Positions 1 to 9,071 are shown, counted from the stretch's first letter. The stretch is 64,000 nucleotides of DNA from an uncultured Porphyromonadaceae bacterium (GCA_947643665.1 CANRWW010000001.1:124001-188000), one strand, 5' to 3'. The notes: generated from the sequence alone by a model not told the origin. Program-made: numbers and translations.

Positions 1-559
1 CGTTCATCACCTGCTCGTAGATGTCATCAAGATCCATCTCTCCCATGGTAATGACGTATCTGCCGTTTTCCAAGGCGACCTCTTCCACTTTTCCGGAATA
101 GCCGTAGGGGAAGCGCTCTGTGAATTCGTTGTAGAATAGGATATCCCCTTTCTTGGGATTCCATACGGAGGAGATTCCCGAGGTGAAAGTGATTGTATTG
201 TCCTCATATCCTTCCACCAATGGCTCCCATGCGGAGGTCATGTGTATCACTTGTGGCTTGTAGATGGTAGGAAGCGCCTGAAATCCGACGCTATCTACCT
301 GTGCCAGCGGGAACACATACGCGCTGTCCGGCGTGTAGACCACCTGTGAATGCCATTGGGGATGTTCCACGCTGTCGGTATCGAATTTGGAAAAACCGAT
401 GCTGTCAATCTCCGTGTCAAGAAAGGGGGTGATTTTTCCTCCGCTTTGGTAGACTATGAAGAATGTTTCTTTCGCATCGGCATTCTCGGTGGCGCACAGA
501 CTGAGCGCTGACAGACACACTGCAGCGACAAGCATCAGGCAATGCGAGATCTTTCTCAT
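1..559 (-). CDS. Exported protein, C-terminus off the window (partial)
   Basis: An open frame runs from an ATG at 559 leftward through position 1 with no stop, giving at least 186 residues. The N-terminus is a signal peptide (MRKISHCLMLVAAVCLSALS). The mature part contains two short beta-type stretches with 'IDSIGF' and 'VDSVGF', a pattern common in Bacteroidales surface proteins of unknown function, so the product is probably periplasmic or surface exposed. Its ATG overlaps the stop of the upstream gene as TCAT on the plus strand (ATGA on the coding strand), implying translational coupling. I do not recognise the family and the missing C-terminus may hold the defining domain. Confidence 0.8.
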   Translation of the reverse strand, partial: MRKISHCLMLVAAVCLSALSLCATENADAKETFFIVYQSGGKITPFLDTEIDSIGFSKFDTDSVEHPQWHSQVVYTPDSAYVFPLAQVDSVGFQALPTIYKPQVIHMTSAWEPLVEGYEDNTITFTSGISSVWNPKKGDILFYNEFTERFPYGYSGKVEEVALENGRYVITMGEMDLDDIYEQVMN

Positions 560-1047
560 TTCTTCAGGATTTTATATGACACACTGCCGATCTTGACAAG
601 GTATACACCATCAGTAAGACTGCTTGCCCCGAAGTTCGCGTTTCCATTGTCATCGGCCTTTATGGTTGCCAACAAGATTCCATCCACATCGAATAGCTCC
701 ACCAATGCATACGGATCGCACCCTACCACATGTAATGTCCCATTGGAAAGAAACGTCGCATTACATATGTTTGTCGTTGGCATATCAACGCCTGCGACGG
801 GAATATCCCCGTATGAGAAGGTCTTTACATCTTTCCGGAGAAGGCTTATTTCAGTGGTAGCCGTTGTAAGCACAAGCTTGTCTCCAGAGAATGTAATCCT
901 CGGGGTTTGGTCTAGTGGATAAGCCAGTTCGCGCCCGTCGACGGTGGTTACCGTCAGCCCCATTTTCAGTATCGTATCCTGCGCGAGGAGATCTGTTACG
1001 GGAACTGCCAGCAGCAATGCTAGTGGTAATAGTATTTTCCGTATCAT
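556..1047 (-). CDS. Small exported protein with T9SS-like C-terminal tail
   Basis: A 163-residue protein with signal peptide (MIRKILLPLALLLAVPVTDL, cleavage near LLAQ). The last ~45 residues (VELFDVDG..., SLTDGVYLVKIG..., ending KILKK) have the layout of a type-A T9SS sorting domain: a beta strand with a DVDG turn, then 'GVYLVKIG' and a basic end. The family is therefore probably secreted and surface anchored; the N-terminal part has no domain I can name. The open frame extends 30 bases further upstream, but the ATG at 1047 overlaps the stop of the preceding gene as ATGA and begins directly at the signal peptide, so it is preferred. It is the middle gene of a three-gene cassette. Confidence 0.8.
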   Translation of the reverse strand: MIRKILLPLALLLAVPVTDLLAQDTILKMGLTVTTVDGRELAYPLDQTPRITFSGDKLVLTTATTEISLLRKDVKTFSYGDIPVAGVDMPTTNICNATFLSNGTLHVVGCDPYALVELFDVDGILLATIKADDNGNANFGASSLTDGVYLVKIGSVSYKILKK

Positions 1048-1745
1048 CAGAATCGGAATGTTATGTAGGCTCTGCAACCGTGGAATTTGGTCTTGACTTT
1101 GTCGGAGCTTGATCGCTCTTCCATTTCCTCATCTTCCATGTAGGTGCCATCATCGCCCCCTCCAAAGTCGTCGAGGGAGAAATAGCTCTTGTATTTCGAG
1201 GAACCGAAGCGGGCTTCTATGCCGGCGCCGATGAATTTCCATGACACGCTTGCGCCACCCACGAAAAAGTTGCCGAATCCGGCTTGAAATTCATCCCCGT
1301 TGTAGAAACCGGAGAAAGATGGAGCGTAGCGGAAGTAGGCATGCAGCTCGGAATTACGGTGGATGTTGAAATTGATGGACGGACCTACCTGCAAGGAGAC
1401 CTCAACCTCGTGCATGGTGGTCTTATCCGGATACTCCGGGTAAGCTGGGTCGATATATGTCACTTTGTAATTGGCGTAGTTGATGTCTGTCCATACCGCA
1501 TCTATTCCGAAACGAAGTCGGTGTGCGATCGGCTTGTGGAGGAAATAGGTGGTACCTTTTGTAAAGTTGACCCCTATGTTGCTCTTAAGTTCCGGCATAC
1601 CTTCCTGTGTGAGTTTGGAATAGGAGAATCCGATGTTTGTGAACTTGTTTCTGGCAGGCATGTCTTCTTGGTCGGAAGCGAAGCCTGAAATGCTTAGTGC
1701 CATGACCATCAGTGCCACAGCCCATGTGCGGGCATGAAATTCCAT
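1047..1745 (-). CDS. Outer-membrane beta-barrel-like protein
   Basis: A 232-residue protein with signal peptide (cleaved near GFASD). The mature part alternates short amphipathic strands and ends in an aromatic residue (CRAYITFRF), the typical C-terminal signature of an outer-membrane beta barrel recognised by the Bam machinery. Strands such as 'HRLRFGIDAVW', 'PSINFNIH' and 'GASVSWKFIGAGIEARFG' support an 8-10-stranded porin-like fold. An acidic loop (DDFGGGDDGTYMEDEEMEE, about residues 190-210) is unusual and may be an extracellular, cation-rich or repetitive loop. It is first in an operon with the two smaller exported proteins downstream, each coupled by a 4-base overlap. The specific ligand or role is unknown. 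Confidence 0.75.
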   Translation of the reverse strand: MEFHARTWAVALMVMALSISGFASDQEDMPARNKFTNIGFSYSKLTQEGMPELKSNIGVNFTKGTTYFLHKPIAHRLRFGIDAVWTDINYANYKVTYIDPAYPEYPDKTTMHEVEVSLQVGPSINFNIHRNSELHAYFRYAPSFSGFYNGDEFQAGFGNFFVGGASVSWKFIGAGIEARFGSSKYKSYFSLDDFGGGDDGTYMEDEEMEERSSSDKVKTKFHGCRAYITFRF

Positions 1746-1807
1746 TATTTCTTTATGTGATTAAATTAATTGAGTGCTATTCAACTGCTAAGTGTGCTGA
1801 TGTGTGG

Positions 1808-1815
1808 CAAAGGTA
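1808..1815 (-). promoter_or_regulatory. Bacteroidetes -7 element for the 1745 operon
   Basis: The minus strand reads TACCTTTG (plus CAAAGGTA), a match to the Bacteroidetes -7 consensus TAnnTTTG, about 63 bases ahead of the start at 1745. A clear -33 TTTG at 19-21 bp is not visible, so the assignment is moderate. Confidence 0.45.
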
Positions 1816-1927
1816 GTGAAAATATTGGTAACTTGCCTGGACGTGCGCAATTTTTCATTGAGATGATCACGGAATGGCTTTAATGCTTTATCCTTGTTGT
1901 CCGGATGGTTTTATGGCTGAAGTGCTG

Positions 1928-2173
1928 TCAGTCGCCGGTAAGGACTTCACGCTTTATTTTGCTCAGGTGCTGCTCGGTTATGCCGAGGTAGGAGGCGATG
2001 ATCTTGGATGGCACTATGCGGAATATCTCTTTCCAACGGGTATACAGCTCGGTCTTGACCATCCTCTGGTGGGTGGTGTTGTCAAGGTCGGCGGACAATT
2101 CATCCTTCTTGTCGTCAGCAATCCCCGGGAGATTGCGCGTGCTTGTAAACAGATAAAGTGTGACCGTCCAAAA
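1928..2173 (-). pseudogene. Crp/Fnr-type regulator, C-terminal relic
   Basis: Translating the minus strand from 2173 to the TGA at 1930-1928 gives 81 uninterrupted residues ending in a helix-turn-helix typical of Bacteroidales Crp/Fnr regulators: 'VPSKIIASYLGITEQHLSKI' followed by KREV. The piece before it (TELYTRWKEIFRI) matches the helix that precedes this HTH in the family. An in-frame TAA lies at 2176-2174, there is no plausible start codon, and the cyclic-nucleotide-binding N-terminus is absent: lpxA ends only 50 bases upstream. I read this as a decayed, 5'-deleted regulator. It fills most of the otherwise empty gap between lpxA and the barrel-protein operon. Confidence 0.6.
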
Positions 2174-2198
2174 TTAGTGAATAATTCTGAACGGTCAC
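2159..2198 (-). terminator. Weak hairpin downstream of lpxA
   Basis: An 8-bp inverted repeat (GTGACCGT at 2159-2166 and ACGGTCAC at 2191-2198) with a 24-base loop lies just downstream of the lpxA stop on the minus strand and is followed there by TTTAT. It could terminate the efflux-lpxA operon, but the long loop makes this uncertain. Confidence 0.3.
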
Positions 2199-2225
2199 AT
2201 GAATCATGTAAGATAATTCGAGGTT

Positions 2226-3014
2226 TCAGTCAAGCATGTCCACGGGGATTGCCACTATTCGCAGGTTGTTGCCGCGGATGAAGTTGACGATCTCCGAGCG
2301 GGTCTCGGACGGGTCTACGTCCGCTTCGATGCGTTGGAGGGCGTTGTAGACCGAAATGCCGCTCTGGTATACGTTGCGGTATGCCTTGGCGATATCATCT
2401 ATCTGGGTGTCTGTGAAGCCGTTTTTACGCATTACGTAAGCGTTTACACCATAATATGCCGCAGGGTTGTGGGCAATGATGATGTATGGAGGCACGTTGC
2501 CTGAGATGCGGCAGCCACCTTTTACAAGGACCCATTTGCCTATTTTTGAATCCTCATGCACGATGCAGTTGGACGAGAGTATGACACACTCGTCAATGGT
2601 GCAGTCGCCTGCCATGGTCACACCGTTGCCAACCACGCATTTGTTGCGTATTTCGGAGTCATGCCCGATGTGGCTTTTGGCCATGATGAAGTTTTCGTTG
2701 CCGATGCGCGTGCCACCTTCGGAGCGTATTCCGCGGTTGATTATCACATTCTCGCGGATGGTGTTGTGGTCGCCGATATAGCAGAAAGTCTTTTCGCCGT
2801 GCCAGCGGAAATCCTGCGGGTCGGCACCTATTATGGCACCCTGGTATATACGGTTGTTTTTACCCATGCGCGTGCCGGCGATAACCGATGCATAAGGCAT
2901 TATTTCACAGCCGTCGCCGATTTCGACATCCTTGTCGATATATGCGAAGGGGTGGATGGTGACGTTGGCGCCGATCTTGGCCGACGGGTCAACGTGAGCT
3001 AACGGACTGATCAT
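2226..3014 (-). CDS. lpxA: Acyl-[ACP]--UDP-N-acetylglucosamine O-acyltransferase (LpxA)
   Basis: A 262-residue protein, the usual LpxA length. It transfers a 3-hydroxyacyl chain from acyl carrier protein to UDP-GlcNAc, the first step of lipid A synthesis, in the cytoplasm. Residues 1-185 are hexapeptide repeats (I-G-x-x-x-x) of a left-handed beta helix. 'SHIGHD' (His115, His118) matches the catalytic His region of E. coli LpxA (His122/His125). The C-terminal 75 residues are the helical domain ('AYYGVNAYVMRKNGF'). Only 30 bases separate it from the upstream RND channel gene, so it is probably the last gene of the efflux operon. Many Bacteroidales carry another lpxA in an lpxC/fabZ cluster; if so here, this is a second copy. 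Confidence 0.9.
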   Translation of the reverse strand: MISPLAHVDPSAKIGANVTIHPFAYIDKDVEIGDGCEIMPYASVIAGTRMGKNNRIYQGAIIGADPQDFRWHGEKTFCYIGDHNTIRENVIINRGIRSEGGTRIGNENFIMAKSHIGHDSEIRNKCVVGNGVTMAGDCTIDECVILSSNCIVHEDSKIGKWVLVKGGCRISGNVPPYIIIAHNPAAYYGVNAYVMRKNGFTDTQIDDIAKAYRNVYQSGISVYNALQRIEADVDPSETRSEIVNFIRGNNLRIVAIPVDMLD

Positions 3015-3044
3015 ATTAGCTATGGTATTTAAGGTTCGACAAAC

Positions 3045-4430
3045 TTATCTTCCTCCTCCAAGGCTCTGGTAAAGGTTGATAAGCGATTGTTCGCGGTTGA
3101 GTTGCGTGTTGAGCAGGCCCATCTGTGCGCTCAGCAGGCTTGACTGTGCTGTGAGCACTTCAAGATATGTGGTCTTGCCATCGTAGGCCATAAGAAGATT
3201 TGTGGCTTCAACAGCTTCTTCCAGGTTCTTTACCTGTTCTGTGAGGTATGCTGTTTTCTCAATGCTTTTTTCAAGTGCCACATAATAGTCGTTAACCTCC
3301 GCCGCTGCTTTGAGAAGCGCCATTTCGAAGTTGTTCATAGCCTGTTCCTGCTGTGCCTTGGCTCCTTTGAGGCGTGCTATGTTCTGGCCGCGGAGGAAGA
3401 GGGGAGCGGTAAGCTGGCCTGCAAGCTGTATGAACCAGTCGCCGGGGTTCTTTACGAATGAGCCGAGAAGGTTGGTGAAGCCTCCGTTGGAGCTGATGGT
3501 GATGGAGGGGTAGAAGGCTGCGCGGGCAGAGTTTGTGGTGTAATATGCCACGGCAAGGCTTTCTTCTGCGGCGCGTACATCAGGACGCATTGCCAGTTCG
3601 CGCATTGCCACACCCTCTCTTAGGATGCGGGGCATTTCCATCTGTGCGCTGGCAGGTATCGCCCATGTCTGCGGCATTTCATTGAGCAGTAGCGACATTG
3701 AGCTGTTCGCTTGCTCCAGTGAGCTTTCCAGATCAGTTATCGTTGACAGGATAGACCAGTACTGTGCCTGGCTCTGTACGACTGCTGCCTGGTTTACACG
3801 TCCTGCCTCTTTGTAATCTTTCATTACCTCTACGTTCTGTTTCCAGATCTCGGCGGTCTTCCGTGAAAGTTCTAGCTGTGCGTTGAGTGTGGCTATCGAA
3901 TAGTAGCAGGTAGCCACACCAGTTATTATCTGTGAACGCACCGCCTGCCCATAGTCGCGCTGCATGCGTAGTGCGGATTCAGCCGAGCGTTTTGCGTTGA
4001 GGGTCTTGCCGAATATGTCAAGCTCCCAGCTTATGGCCATGGGGAGGGTGTAGGTCCAGTTCATGTCGCTTTTGGCATAGGATGCTCCTGCACCGTTTGC
4101 ATTGATCACTACCGAAGGGAGGTAGCTCAGGCGTGCCCCGAGCACATTGGCCCGTGCCACTTCCACATTAAGGCGGGCGTTGTCAAGGTTGCCGTTGTTG
4201 GCAAGCGCACGGTTTATATAGTCCTGCAGGAGGGGATCGGTGAATACCTCTTCCCAACGCATGTTGCCTAAAGCGGTGGAGTCTGTTTCCGAGTTTTTGG
4301 CCTCCACATATTCTTTGGTCAGGTTGGTGTCCTCAGGCATATGGAACTTGTTGTAGATATGGCATGACGAAAGCATGCCCATACCCATCAAGGTTGCCAC
4401 TGCTAGCGACGATATGTTGATAAGTTTCAT
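3045..4430 (-). CDS. RND efflux outer-membrane channel lipoprotein (OprM/TolC family)
   Basis: A 461-residue outer-membrane factor. A lipoprotein signal ends in LSSC with Cys23 as the lipidation site. The mature part shows the two-fold TolC repeat: long coiled-coil helices with beta strands ('LNARLNVEVARANVLGARL' near residues 85-105; 'RAAFYPSITISSNGGF' near 305-320). Typical family landmarks such as 'MRPDVRAAEESL' are present. It would form the trans-envelope exit duct for the pump encoded upstream. It is third in a minus-strand operon (adaptor, pump, channel), 89 bases after the pump, and is followed by lpxA. Confidence 0.93.
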   Translation of the reverse strand: MKLINISSLAVATLMGMGMLSSCHIYNKFHMPEDTNLTKEYVEAKNSETDSTALGNMRWEEVFTDPLLQDYINRALANNGNLDNARLNVEVARANVLGARLSYLPSVVINANGAGASYAKSDMNWTYTLPMAISWELDIFGKTLNAKRSAESALRMQRDYGQAVRSQIITGVATCYYSIATLNAQLELSRKTAEIWKQNVEVMKDYKEAGRVNQAAVVQSQAQYWSILSTITDLESSLEQANSSMSLLLNEMPQTWAIPASAQMEMPRILREGVAMRELAMRPDVRAAEESLAVAYYTTNSARAAFYPSITISSNGGFTNLLGSFVKNPGDWFIQLAGQLTAPLFLRGQNIARLKGAKAQQEQAMNNFEMALLKAAAEVNDYYVALEKSIEKTAYLTEQVKNLEEAVEATNLLMAYDGKTTYLEVLTAQSSLLSAQMGLLNTQLNREQSLINLYQSLGGGR

Positions 4431-4519
4431 TGTAGACTAACTTGATCTCTGTGGTAAATTCGTTGTTTCGGTTGTATCATCCGTCTTTCCCAATGATATA
4501 GGGAAAGACGGATGGGATA

Positions 4520-7500
4520 TTAACGTGAGTATTGCTCGATCTCGCTCTCTATGCCTTCGTTGTTGGTATCTTTCCACTTTATAGGAGTGATCTTTTCCTG
4601 TATGAGCTGGAAAGCCACGAACAGCGCCGGCACGATGAAGATCTGGAGTATCATACCTATAAGCATACCGCCGATAGAACCAGTGCCGAGGGCACGGTTG
4701 CCGTTTGCACCTACACCACTGGCAAACATCATCGGGAGCAAGCCGATGATCAGCGCCAGAGAGGTCATAAGGATCGGGCGCAGACGGGCTGCGGCACCTG
4801 CAACGGCGGCATTGATGATAGACATACCCGTGCGTCGGCGTTCAAGCGCAAATTCCACAATAAGGATGGCATTTTTTGCCAGAAGGCCGATAAGCATGAT
4901 CAGCGCTATCTGCAGGTAGATATTGTTTGATATGTCGAATATCTTTGCAAAGATGAACGATCCCATAAGGCCGAACGGTATGGAGAGGATAACCGCCCAC
5001 GGGAGCAGGTAGCTCTCATACTGTGCCGACAGAAGCAGGTATACGAACAGGAGGCAAAGTCCGAAGATCATTGCGGTGGCATTGCTTGAGCTGTTCCCCT
5101 CCTCGCGGGTCATACCGGAGTATTCGAAACCGTAACCGGCGGGAAGTGTCTCTTTTGCCACACGTTCAATGGCGGCAAGCGCCTGGCCTGATGAATATCC
5201 TTCTGCCGGGTTACCTGTCACGGCAATGGACTGGAACAGGTTGAAGCGGTTCAGGATGTCAGGGCCGTATATTTTGGTAAGTGTCACATAGTTTTCAAGC
5301 GAAGCCATGGTGCCGTTGTTGCCGCGTACTTTTATATTGCGCAACGATTCGGGTGACACGCGGGCCTCCGGCTTGGCCTGTACCATGACACGGTAGATCT
5401 TGCCGAAGCGGTTGAAGTTGCTGACATACATCGAACCATAATAGCCTTGCAGCGCAGAGATGATGGCGGAAGTGGAGAGGCCGGCCTGCTGTGCCTTGGC
5501 AGCATCAATGTCGACACGGTACTGGGGGAAAGTAGGGTTGAAGGTAGTGTATGCCATTTGTATTTCCGGCTGGGCGTTAAGCTGGCCGAGGAAATTCTGC
5601 ACGATGGAGAAGAACGTGTTTATGTCTCCGCCGGTCTTGTCCTGCATTTTCAGCTCGAAACCGTTGGTGGTGGAATAACCGGTGATCATTGGTGGTGCGA
5701 AAGCAATCACGCGTCCGTCTTTGATTACCTGGCTGGCCATTGCGTAGAACTGCCCTATGACAGCATCCACATTCTCGGTCTTCTTGTCACGTTTGCTCCA
5801 GTCTTTCAGCTTTATGATAAATGCGCCGTATGTAGGGCCTGCACCTGCTATGAAGCTGTAACCTGCGATCTCCTGGCGGTACTCTACGGCTGGGATCTGT
5901 GCCAGCAGCCCGTCAACCTTATGCATGGTCTCAATTGTGCGCTCCTGTGATGTGCCCGGAGGCATGTCCACCATTACGAAGAATGTACCGGTGTCTTCAT
6001 TGGGCACGAGTGCCGAAGGTGTGGTGCCCATAAGCCATACCAGCACAGCCACGCTTGCCGCTACAAGGGCTCCTGAGGTCACTTTGTGGCGTATGAAGAA
6101 GTTGACACCCTTTTTGTAGTGCTCAAGCTGTGCGTCATACATCACGTTGAACCATGTGTGGAAACGTTTTACGAAGTTCTGTTTTTTACTATGCTCATCG
6201 GTGTGCGGTTTGAGGAACACCGCGCAAAGTGCCGGAGACAGCGTCAACGCGTTAAGAGCCGAGAAACCGATTGATATCGCCATGGTAAGACCGAACTGCT
6301 GGTAGAAGATACCGGCGGTACCGGGCATGAATGCCACAGGGATGAACACGAGCATCATTACCAGTGTGATGGAAATGATGGCGCCGCCGATCTCGTTCAT
6401 GGCGTCAATTGATGCCTTGCGTGCGCTCTTGTATCCGGCGTCAAGTTTGGCGTGCACCGCCTCTACCACCACGATAGCGTCGTCCACCACAATGGCTATG
6501 GCAAGCACGAGAGCCGAAAGGGTGATGAGGTTAAGTGAGAATCCTATGAGTTTCAGGACGAAGAATGTGCCCACGAGGGCTACAGGGATGGCGATGGCAG
6601 GAATGATGGTCGAGCGTATGTCTTGCAGGAAGATATATACTACCACGAACACCAGAATGAACGCTTCTATCAGGGTATGCACCACCTTGTCAATGGAGGC
6701 ATATAGGAAGTCGTTGTTGTTCATCGGTATGGCGAAAGCCAGACCTTCGGGGAGCTCTTTTTCAAGTGCCTTTACCTGAGTGAGACAGTCGTTGATGATC
6801 TGTGTCGCGTTGGATCCCGCTGTCTGGAACACGATCGCCATAGTGCCGGGATGCCCGTTAAGCTGTGAACCATATTCATAGGTCACCTTGCCAAGTTCTA
6901 CATCGGCCACATCTTTAAGATAGAGGACTTCACCGTTTGGAGTAGCGCGTACCACGATGTTCTCGAACTCTTCGGGAGTGGAGTAGCGGCCGCGGTACTT
7001 CATTGTATACTGGAAGCTCTGGTCGCCTTGTGCGCCGAATGATCCGGGAGCGGCCTCGATATTCTGGTCTCTGAGGGCGGCTGCCACATCGCTGGGGTTA
7101 AGACCGTATTGGGCCATAACCTCTGGCTTTAGCCATATACGCATTGAGTAGTCACCACCGAAGCTCATCACGTCACCTACACCCTTTACACGTTGGAGGA
7201 CGGGGATAACGTTGATCTTCATGTAGTTGTCCAGAAACTCGTTGTCATACTCGTCATTTGGAGCATAAAGTGCTATGCCGACAAGCATTGAGCTCTGACG
7301 TTTCTGGGTGAGCACACCCACCTGGGTTACCTCTGCGGGGAGAAGGTTCTGGGCCTTTGCCACACGGTTCTGCACGTCAACGGCAGCCATGTCAGGGTCA
7401 AAACCTTGCTCGAAATGCACATTGATTGTGGCTGAACCGGTGTTGGTAGCAGTGGATTCGATATAGGTCATGCCTTCAGCGCCGTTGATAGACTCTTCGA

Positions 7501-7696
7501 GAGGCGCGATTACTGAATTGAGCACTGCCTGTGCGTTTGCGCCGGAATAGGTAGTGGATACCGAGATGGTTGGCGGGGCAATGTCTGGATATTGGGTGAT
7601 TGGCAGAGATGCCAGACCGATCAAGCCCAACAGCACAATGAATATTGATATAACCGTCGAGAGCACCGGGCGGTTAATAAAGGTATCTAATTTCAT
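4520..7696 (-). CDS. RND (HAE1/AcrB-type) efflux pump, inner-membrane subunit
   Basis: A 1058-residue proton-driven pump of the AcrB/MexB class. The N-terminus (FINRP...LGLIGLASLPITQYPDIAP) is the standard HAE1 start with TM1; the twelve TM segments occur in two sets of six around the two large periplasmic loops. The proton-relay aspartates in TM4 are present (VVDDAIVVVE, Asp405-Asp406). Length and both repeats are complete, so the pump should be functional. Likely substrates are hydrophobic drugs, detergents or bile salts, but substrate cannot be read from sequence. It sits between its adaptor (112 bases upstream) and channel (89 bases downstream). Confidence 0.95.
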   Translation of the reverse strand: MKLDTFINRPVLSTVISIFIVLLGLIGLASLPITQYPDIAPPTISVSTTYSGANAQAVLNSVIAPLEESINGAEGMTYIESTATNTGSATINVHFEQGFDPDMAAVDVQNRVAKAQNLLPAEVTQVGVLTQKRQSSMLVGIALYAPNDEYDNEFLDNYMKINVIPVLQRVKGVGDVMSFGGDYSMRIWLKPEVMAQYGLNPSDVAAALRDQNIEAAPGSFGAQGDQSFQYTMKYRGRYSTPEEFENIVVRATPNGEVLYLKDVADVELGKVTYEYGSQLNGHPGTMAIVFQTAGSNATQIINDCLTQVKALEKELPEGLAFAIPMNNNDFLYASIDKVVHTLIEAFILVFVVVYIFLQDIRSTIIPAIAIPVALVGTFFVLKLIGFSLNLITLSALVLAIAIVVDDAIVVVEAVHAKLDAGYKSARKASIDAMNEIGGAIISITLVMMLVFIPVAFMPGTAGIFYQQFGLTMAISIGFSALNALTLSPALCAVFLKPHTDEHSKKQNFVKRFHTWFNVMYDAQLEHYKKGVNFFIRHKVTSGALVAASVAVLVWLMGTTPSALVPNEDTGTFFVMVDMPPGTSQERTIETMHKVDGLLAQIPAVEYRQEIAGYSFIAGAGPTYGAFIIKLKDWSKRDKKTENVDAVIGQFYAMASQVIKDGRVIAFAPPMITGYSTTNGFELKMQDKTGGDINTFFSIVQNFLGQLNAQPEIQMAYTTFNPTFPQYRVDIDAAKAQQAGLSTSAIISALQGYYGSMYVSNFNRFGKIYRVMVQAKPEARVSPESLRNIKVRGNNGTMASLENYVTLTKIYGPDILNRFNLFQSIAVTGNPAEGYSSGQALAAIERVAKETLPAGYGFEYSGMTREEGNSSSNATAMIFGLCLLFVYLLLSAQYESYLLPWAVILSIPFGLMGSFIFAKIFDISNNIYLQIALIMLIGLLAKNAILIVEFALERRRTGMSIINAAVAGAAARLRPILMTSLALIIGLLPMMFASGVGANGNRALGTGSIGGMLIGMILQIFIVPALFVAFQLIQEKITPIKWKDTNNEGIESEIEQYSR

Positions 7697-7808
7697 TTCT
7701 GTGGTTTATAATATGGGAATTCAGAAATTTACGCGGAAGGCGCAACGCCATTTGGCTCTGCCGGTGGCGTTGGTCCGTTCGCGATAATGATGATGTGTTT
7801 GCAGGGGC

Positions 7809-8999
7809 TTACTGCTGTGCTCCCTGCTGTTGGGCTGCAGCTGCTTGACGGGCGGCAAGTTCTGCGGCGTCTACCGGCTTGATCGCCATGTCAGGACGCA
7901 CCTTGGTGCCCACACCTTCAACTACAACGCGCTGGCCTTTGGTAAGACCGCTGGTCACGATATAGTTTTTGCCGTCATCCTGAGGAGATACGGTAATGGG
8001 GGTGCTGACAGTCTTGCTTGAATCGTTGACTGTATAGACGAATTTGCGGTCCTGGACCTCAAATGCGGCTTTCTGGGGTATGATAAGCACGCTGTCCATG
8101 TGGTGGGGGATCAGGATCTGGCCTGTGGAGCCACTGCGGAGCATGCCGTTCAGGTTCTTGAAGCGTGCGCGCACGTTTGCCGAGCCGGTGGTGTTGTTTA
8201 TGACACCGGAAACAGTCGCTACCGTACCGTTCTCAGGATAGATCGTGCCGTCGGCAAGCATGAGCTGTACCGGTGGCATCTGTGCGATGGCTTCGTTGAG
8301 GCTTATTTTTCCGCCGTCGGTCATCTGTAGTATGTCTTTCTCGTTGAGCGAGAAATATGCGTATATGTCGGAGTTGTCGCTCACTGTGGTAAGGGGTGTC
8401 ATCATGGAGGGTGACGCAAGCGATCCTTCACGGTTCACGATAGATCCTACAAAACCGTCGGAAGGAGCTGTCACCACAGTGTAGCTAAGGTTCTTACGGG
8501 CATTGATAAGGGCTGCGTTCGCTTGTGCGAGAGCGGCTTCTGCCTGTGCCAGCGAGTTTTTTGCAAGCTGGTTTTCATATTCGCTGATTATATTCTTGTC
8601 AAAGAGCCGCTGTTTGTTGGCCGCTGTAAGGCGTGCGCTCTCAAGGGCTGTTTTGGCGGAGTTTACGGCAGCTGTTGCCTGGTCTACCGCAGCTTGGTAT
8701 TGAACTTGGTCAAGCGAGAATAGTACTTGGCCTTTACGCACATGCTGCCCTTCGTCTACATGTACCTTGGTTACGAAACCTGACACCAGAGGACGCACTT
8801 CCACATCGGTTTTTCCTTTGATTGTGGTGGCGTAATTGGTTGTGAGGTCTGCGGTGCCGGGCTGCACCGTGACAGTGGCGATTTCGGGAGTCATGTCGGG
8901 CATCTGCTGGGCGGTCTTGTCGCCACAAGACGCCAAAGTAAGCACTGCCGCTGAAAGTGCCGTCATTGCGGCGAGCGACTGAACTTTACACTTCTTCAT
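7809..8999 (-). CDS. RND efflux periplasmic adaptor lipoprotein (AcrA/MexA type)
   Basis: A 396-residue membrane-fusion protein. A lipoprotein signal ends LASC with Cys25. The order is typical: barrel-sandwich (lipoyl-like) half ('GFVTKVHVDEGQHVRKGQVL', about 74-93), a helical hairpin rich in Ala/Gln (about 105-170), second lipoyl half ('APSDGFVGSIVNREGSL'), then beta-barrel and membrane-proximal domains ending near 'GLTKGQRVVVEGV'. A Gln/Ala tail (AARQAAAAQQQGAQQ) follows. It links the inner-membrane pump to the outer-membrane channel. It is first in the operon; a candidate promoter lies about 73 bases upstream. Confidence 0.94.
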   Translation of the reverse strand: MKKCKVQSLAAMTALSAAVLTLASCGDKTAQQMPDMTPEIATVTVQPGTADLTTNYATTIKGKTDVEVRPLVSGFVTKVHVDEGQHVRKGQVLFSLDQVQYQAAVDQATAAVNSAKTALESARLTAANKQRLFDKNIISEYENQLAKNSLAQAEAALAQANAALINARKNLSYTVVTAPSDGFVGSIVNREGSLASPSMMTPLTTVSDNSDIYAYFSLNEKDILQMTDGGKISLNEAIAQMPPVQLMLADGTIYPENGTVATVSGVINNTTGSANVRARFKNLNGMLRSGSTGQILIPHHMDSVLIIPQKAAFEVQDRKFVYTVNDSSKTVSTPITVSPQDDGKNYIVTSGLTKGQRVVVEGVGTKVRPDMAIKPVDAAELAARQAAAAQQQGAQQ

Positions 9000-9071
9000 T
9001 GTTTTCTCTTTTTTAGTCTTATATTGTTCCTATTAAATTGCTCTTCAAGGCCAATCCCTCCAAATTGCTTG

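Noticed and set aside
1874..2281. A 135-codon plus frame in the gap near lpxA
   Set aside because: The opposite strand shows a convincing Crp/Fnr C-terminus; the plus frame is its shadow.
5447..5950. 167-codon plus frame inside the RND pump gene
   Set aside because: Antisense shadow of the strongly conserved AcrB-type gene.
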